64,000 nucleotides of DNA. Origin: Adiantum capillus-veneris (Eukaryota > Streptophyta > Polypodiopsida > Polypodiales > Pteridaceae). Under the pieces are notes generated by a model. The model did not search any database. It had not been told where the DNA came from and worked only from the letters and a program-made list of their open reading frames with translations. Both the position numbers and the translations under genes were made by a program. The stretch spans positions 6,389,806-6,453,805 of the forward strand of contig CM043954.1 in the NCBI GenBank assembly GCA_014529385.2. The letters run 5' to 3'. This document shows positions 60,957-64,000 of this stretch, one piece after another (positions within the stretch are counted from its first letter, which is position 1; the number at the start of each line of letters is the position of its first letter).

Positions 60957-61375
60957 CTAGCAAAAAAGATGCCAGAGCAACCAAAATGCTATTAGGCCAG
61001 GACCATGTGGATGGTATGGAGATGAAAATCGATGTTGAATACCCAACTTTTCTACTAATGCACACACCAAATTACTTCTAAATCCTTGTCTTCGATCAGA
61101 TATAAGCACCCAAAGTACCCCAAAACGGCAGCATATGCAATCAAAAACAAATTGGGCAACAGTATGAGCATTTACCTCTTTTACAGCTTTAGCCTCCACC
61201 CACTTGGTGAGATAGTCTATGGCCACCATAATATACTTTTTCCTGCTGACGGACTTGGGCAATGGACCAATAGCATCCAAACCCCACTTTTCAAAAGCAT
61301 CCTATGCTATGATAGCCCCTTGATGCTGGTTCTTGCAGTATGGCATGGCATCTTTTACTGATCATAATAATTTGA
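60957..61375 (-). pseudogene. Ty3/gypsy integrase fragment, minus strand
   Basis: The minus-strand frame (60957-61280) has the integrase core pattern: DAIGPLPKS, KYIMVAIDYLTKWVEAK, FGVLWVLISDRRQGFRSN, LGIQHRFSSPYHPHG. Upstream (to about 61375) are remnants of the zinc finger end (PYCKNQHQG, FEKWGLDAIGPLP). The third catalytic residue and C-terminus are lost. It sits between plus-strand gag fragments, upstream in minus-strand sense of the protease at 59700, so it cannot be the collinear pol of the 57905-60160 remnant. Confidence 0.85.
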
Positions 61376-61389
61376 GACATAAATTTCTA

Positions 61390-64000
61390 TGAAGGTTCAG
61401 GGAGGATATAGCACCTGACAATATTTTGAAGAAGTTGAGGAAATTGAAGCAGAAAGATTTGTTAGTTGAAGATTATGCACATAAGTTTAGAAACTTAAAT
61501 AATAGGTTGGAAGTAGCACAACAACCTTCTACGGAAAAATTGGGAGATTATTTTTGTAAGGGACTCAAAAAGGAGTTCAGAAGTGCAGTAGTAGTAGGGA
61601 GACCCCCATTAGCAAATGCACAAGATTTTACTGATTTGGTGGAAGCAGCTGCAAGAGCTGAAAGAAGATATGGAGGTAAGGCAGAACTCTAGGAGAAGAA
61701 AATGAAAAAGATTGAGGGTTCAGACTCAGAGTCAGATTCAAAAACTGATGGTTTAGATCAGGATACTGAAGTTGACACTAATAGTGATGAGGAGTAAGAT
61801 TGGTCAGAAAAGAAGAATAAAAGGAAGAAGAAGCAGAAGAAAGATAAGGGTAAGCATAAGAATGAAAGGAAGCAGTAACTGCAGATGCAGTTAACAAAAT
61901 TATTCAGGTAAAGTTACAGACAATTGGAATGAATTAGTTTGGAATGTCAGGAAAACCATATTGTCAGGTTTGTCAAAGATTTGGTCATGAATATGAAAAC
62001 TGTTACTATAATCCAAATTTTAGAGGAAGAAGACCTGAGTATATTACTCAGAAAATGAGGGAGGCAACTACAAATGTGGTAGCTCTTTAGGGTGCTAACA
62101 GGAGATATCAGGGACCTGCACCTCAAAGAAGGTTCCAAAATCCCAATAATTGAGGATATCAAAATAGAAATCAGAACAATATGCAATAGTTACCATATGC
62201 AATTATTGTGGTGGGGTCATGGGACACATGCAAGGACTTTATTGTGAACTCTGGTGTAGACATCAAAATGATAGGGGAATCCCTATTATCAGGTACAACA
62301 GTAACAATAATAATTGATCCCTAGAACAGAATCAGCCACTTCCACCACAACAACAGCAAAGACCTCCAGGCCATGCTAATTTAGTGATTATGGAAGAGTG
62401 GACTGAAGAAACATGGAATGAGGAAGAACGAATTGAGAAAAAAGCAGAGTTTCCCAAAGAGAAATAGCAAACTGATCAGCAGGTGTGCATGAGAGCAACT
62501 TGACTCAGGAAACACCTAGGCATTATAATTGTGACTTCACAGCTTGTATCCTAATTGAGGATATTCCAAAACCCAGTGGATATACTCATGTCATGGTGGT
62601 TACTATGAAAAAGGCTAAGATTGGAAAATCCATCTTGGAAGAAATGGACAATCCAGATAGTTTGAACTGGAAAGATCAAAAAGCAGTAAGGACAGGGGCC
62701 CTCACGGAAGTGCAAGACTCTCAGAGAGGGGGTGTACCACCTGAGGATTGGAATTTTGTTATAAGATCATTGGATGACCAAGGAAGAAGAACCACAAACC
62801 ACAGTCCAATTGTACTGCAAGAACAGGTTGGTGGTGATGAATTCTTTGAAGCTTTATTATCAGCTCCATTAGCCATCACAATAAATCAGATGTTGAGGCT
62901 GGTACTTGCCTTTTCACAATAATTGTTAAAGAGACTTACTAAGGAAGTAGCAGGAAAGAATTAGGAAACAGGAATGTATACTAAGGAAACTATTTGTGGG
63001 AAAGCTTGTGAAGTTCAACCTTTGGATGTTGATTACAAGGTATGAGTCATTGAGGCTTCCATTGGAAAAGTGTTTTTCCCTGGTGTACTCTTGGATGGGG
63101 GGTCAGCAGTTCATATTCTCCCAGAGTCAACTTGCAAACATTTGAATCTCTTGAAGTGGGATCCAACTCCTTTTCAAGTGAAAATGGTAGACCAAAGGCG
63201 GGTTCAACCTTTGGGAATTTTAGGGAATTTGCAGATCTCATTTGGGGGACTGCAGTTTGTAGCCAACTTGGTAGTACTCAGGTTGGAAGAATTTGTTCGT
63301 TCTTATCCAGTAATGTTGGGAAGACCATGGTTAGGAGAAGCAAGAGTAAAACAATTATGGGGTGCAAACTCCATTGTCATCAAAAGAGAAAAGAAGAAAG
63401 TTAGAAGGCAAATGGATGCCAGAAAGGTAATACCACTAGGTTTCAGGGCACTACATGGAGAGGGACTGAACATGGTAGAAGAAATTGGAGAGGATGTAGA
63501 AGAATAATTTCTGAGAACAAATTCATTAGTGCTACCTATTTTTGAAGTGGATGTGCAAAAAATAGCAACTAAGTATGTTTTTCAAAATCAAGATGATGGG
63601 TTGAAGTCTTTGACTCAAGAAGCATTGATTGCTCAAGGTAAGCAGTCTAGTCAACTACCAAATTGGGAATGAGTCATTGAAAAATTTGCAGATTGGAAAC
63701 AGAGAAGGATTGGAAGCTATTGAAGAAGTAAAGCAGGTAGACAGAGCTTTTGAAAATCAGAAAGAACTGCTAGGGTCACTCAGGATGAACTGCAGGAACT
63801 GAACCTGAACACTCAGGAGGAACCACAAACAGTGAAGGTGTCAGCTGAACTGGATGAGGAGTTCAGGGAGAAATTGAAGGAGTTGTTGCTGGAATTCAAA
63901 GATGTTTTAGCATGGAAATATATAGATATGAAGGGAGTAGATGCTAGCTTTTGTCAACACAAATTAACTTGAAAGTAGATGCAGTTCCAGTTGTACAACA
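61390..64000 (+). pseudogene. Ty3/gypsy gag-protease and pol start, running off the right edge
   Basis: Gag core at about 61405-61692 (LKQKDLLVEDYAHKFRNLNN, GLKKEFRSAVV). A knuckle CQVCQRFGHEYENC (~61955), a second CNYCGGVMGHMQGLYC in another frame (~62190), and a Gln/Pro-rich linker follow. 62485-62922 is an open spacer. The protease is at 63070-63507, with LLDGGSAVHILPEST and VMLGRPWLGEARV. At 63850-63960, EEFREKLKELLLEFKDVLAW plus KYIDMKGVDASFCQHKL matches the segment just before RT in Tat/Athila-like pol. Stops between segments show decay, though protease and spacer frames are open. RT should continue beyond the window. Confidence 0.82.

Overview
The window looks like nuclear DNA of a land plant. 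Every recognisable coding unit belongs to a plant-type transposable element: Ty3/gypsy and Ty1/copia retrotransposons and a Mutator-like DNA transposon with spliced genes. Long CT/GA, CA and AT microsatellites are frequent. I see no ordinary host gene, rRNA, tRNA or CRISPR array. The species cannot be named from this sequence.

Layout. 1-3048: probable LTR remnant with repeated hairpins, then non-coding DNA and microsatellites. 3060-13064: a 10-kb Mutator-like element (MULE) with 50-bp terminal inverted repeats and a 10-11 bp target duplication. It carries two convergent spliced genes: a Ulp1/SENP-type (C48) cysteine protease on the plus strand, and a transposase with DDE core and SWIM finger on the minus strand. 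A six-unit hairpin array lies between their 3' ends. 13075-16809: mostly unrecognised DNA with a minus-strand LTR at 15511-15864.

16810-56189 is a Russian-doll nest of LTR retrotransposons. Level 0 is a large gypsy-like element without detectable reverse transcriptase (LTRs at 16810-17723 and 55712-56189). Level 1 is a minus-strand element (21706-44019, duplication ACCAC) inside level 0. Level 2 is plus-strand element A (29668-43639, duplication CCGTC) inside the 5' LTR of level 1. Level 3 is plus-strand element B (33299-42085, duplication GCTAA/GCTAG) inside element A. Levels 1-3 are one family of non-autonomous elements that encode Gag, zinc-knuckle and protease-like products but no reverse transcriptase, RNase H or integrase. 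A side insertion of truncated Ty1/copia DNA lies at 47526-52892 in level 0.

56190-64000: microsatellites, then decayed Tat/Athila-like Ty3/gypsy fragments in both orientations. The last (61390 onward) is a gag-protease-pol start that runs off the right edge.

How the parts work together: the MULE could be self-sufficient if its gene models are right. The nested non-autonomous family would need reverse transcriptase and integrase in trans. The order of insertion is fixed by the nesting and agrees with LTR divergence: innermost LTR pair nearly identical, outer pairs visibly older.
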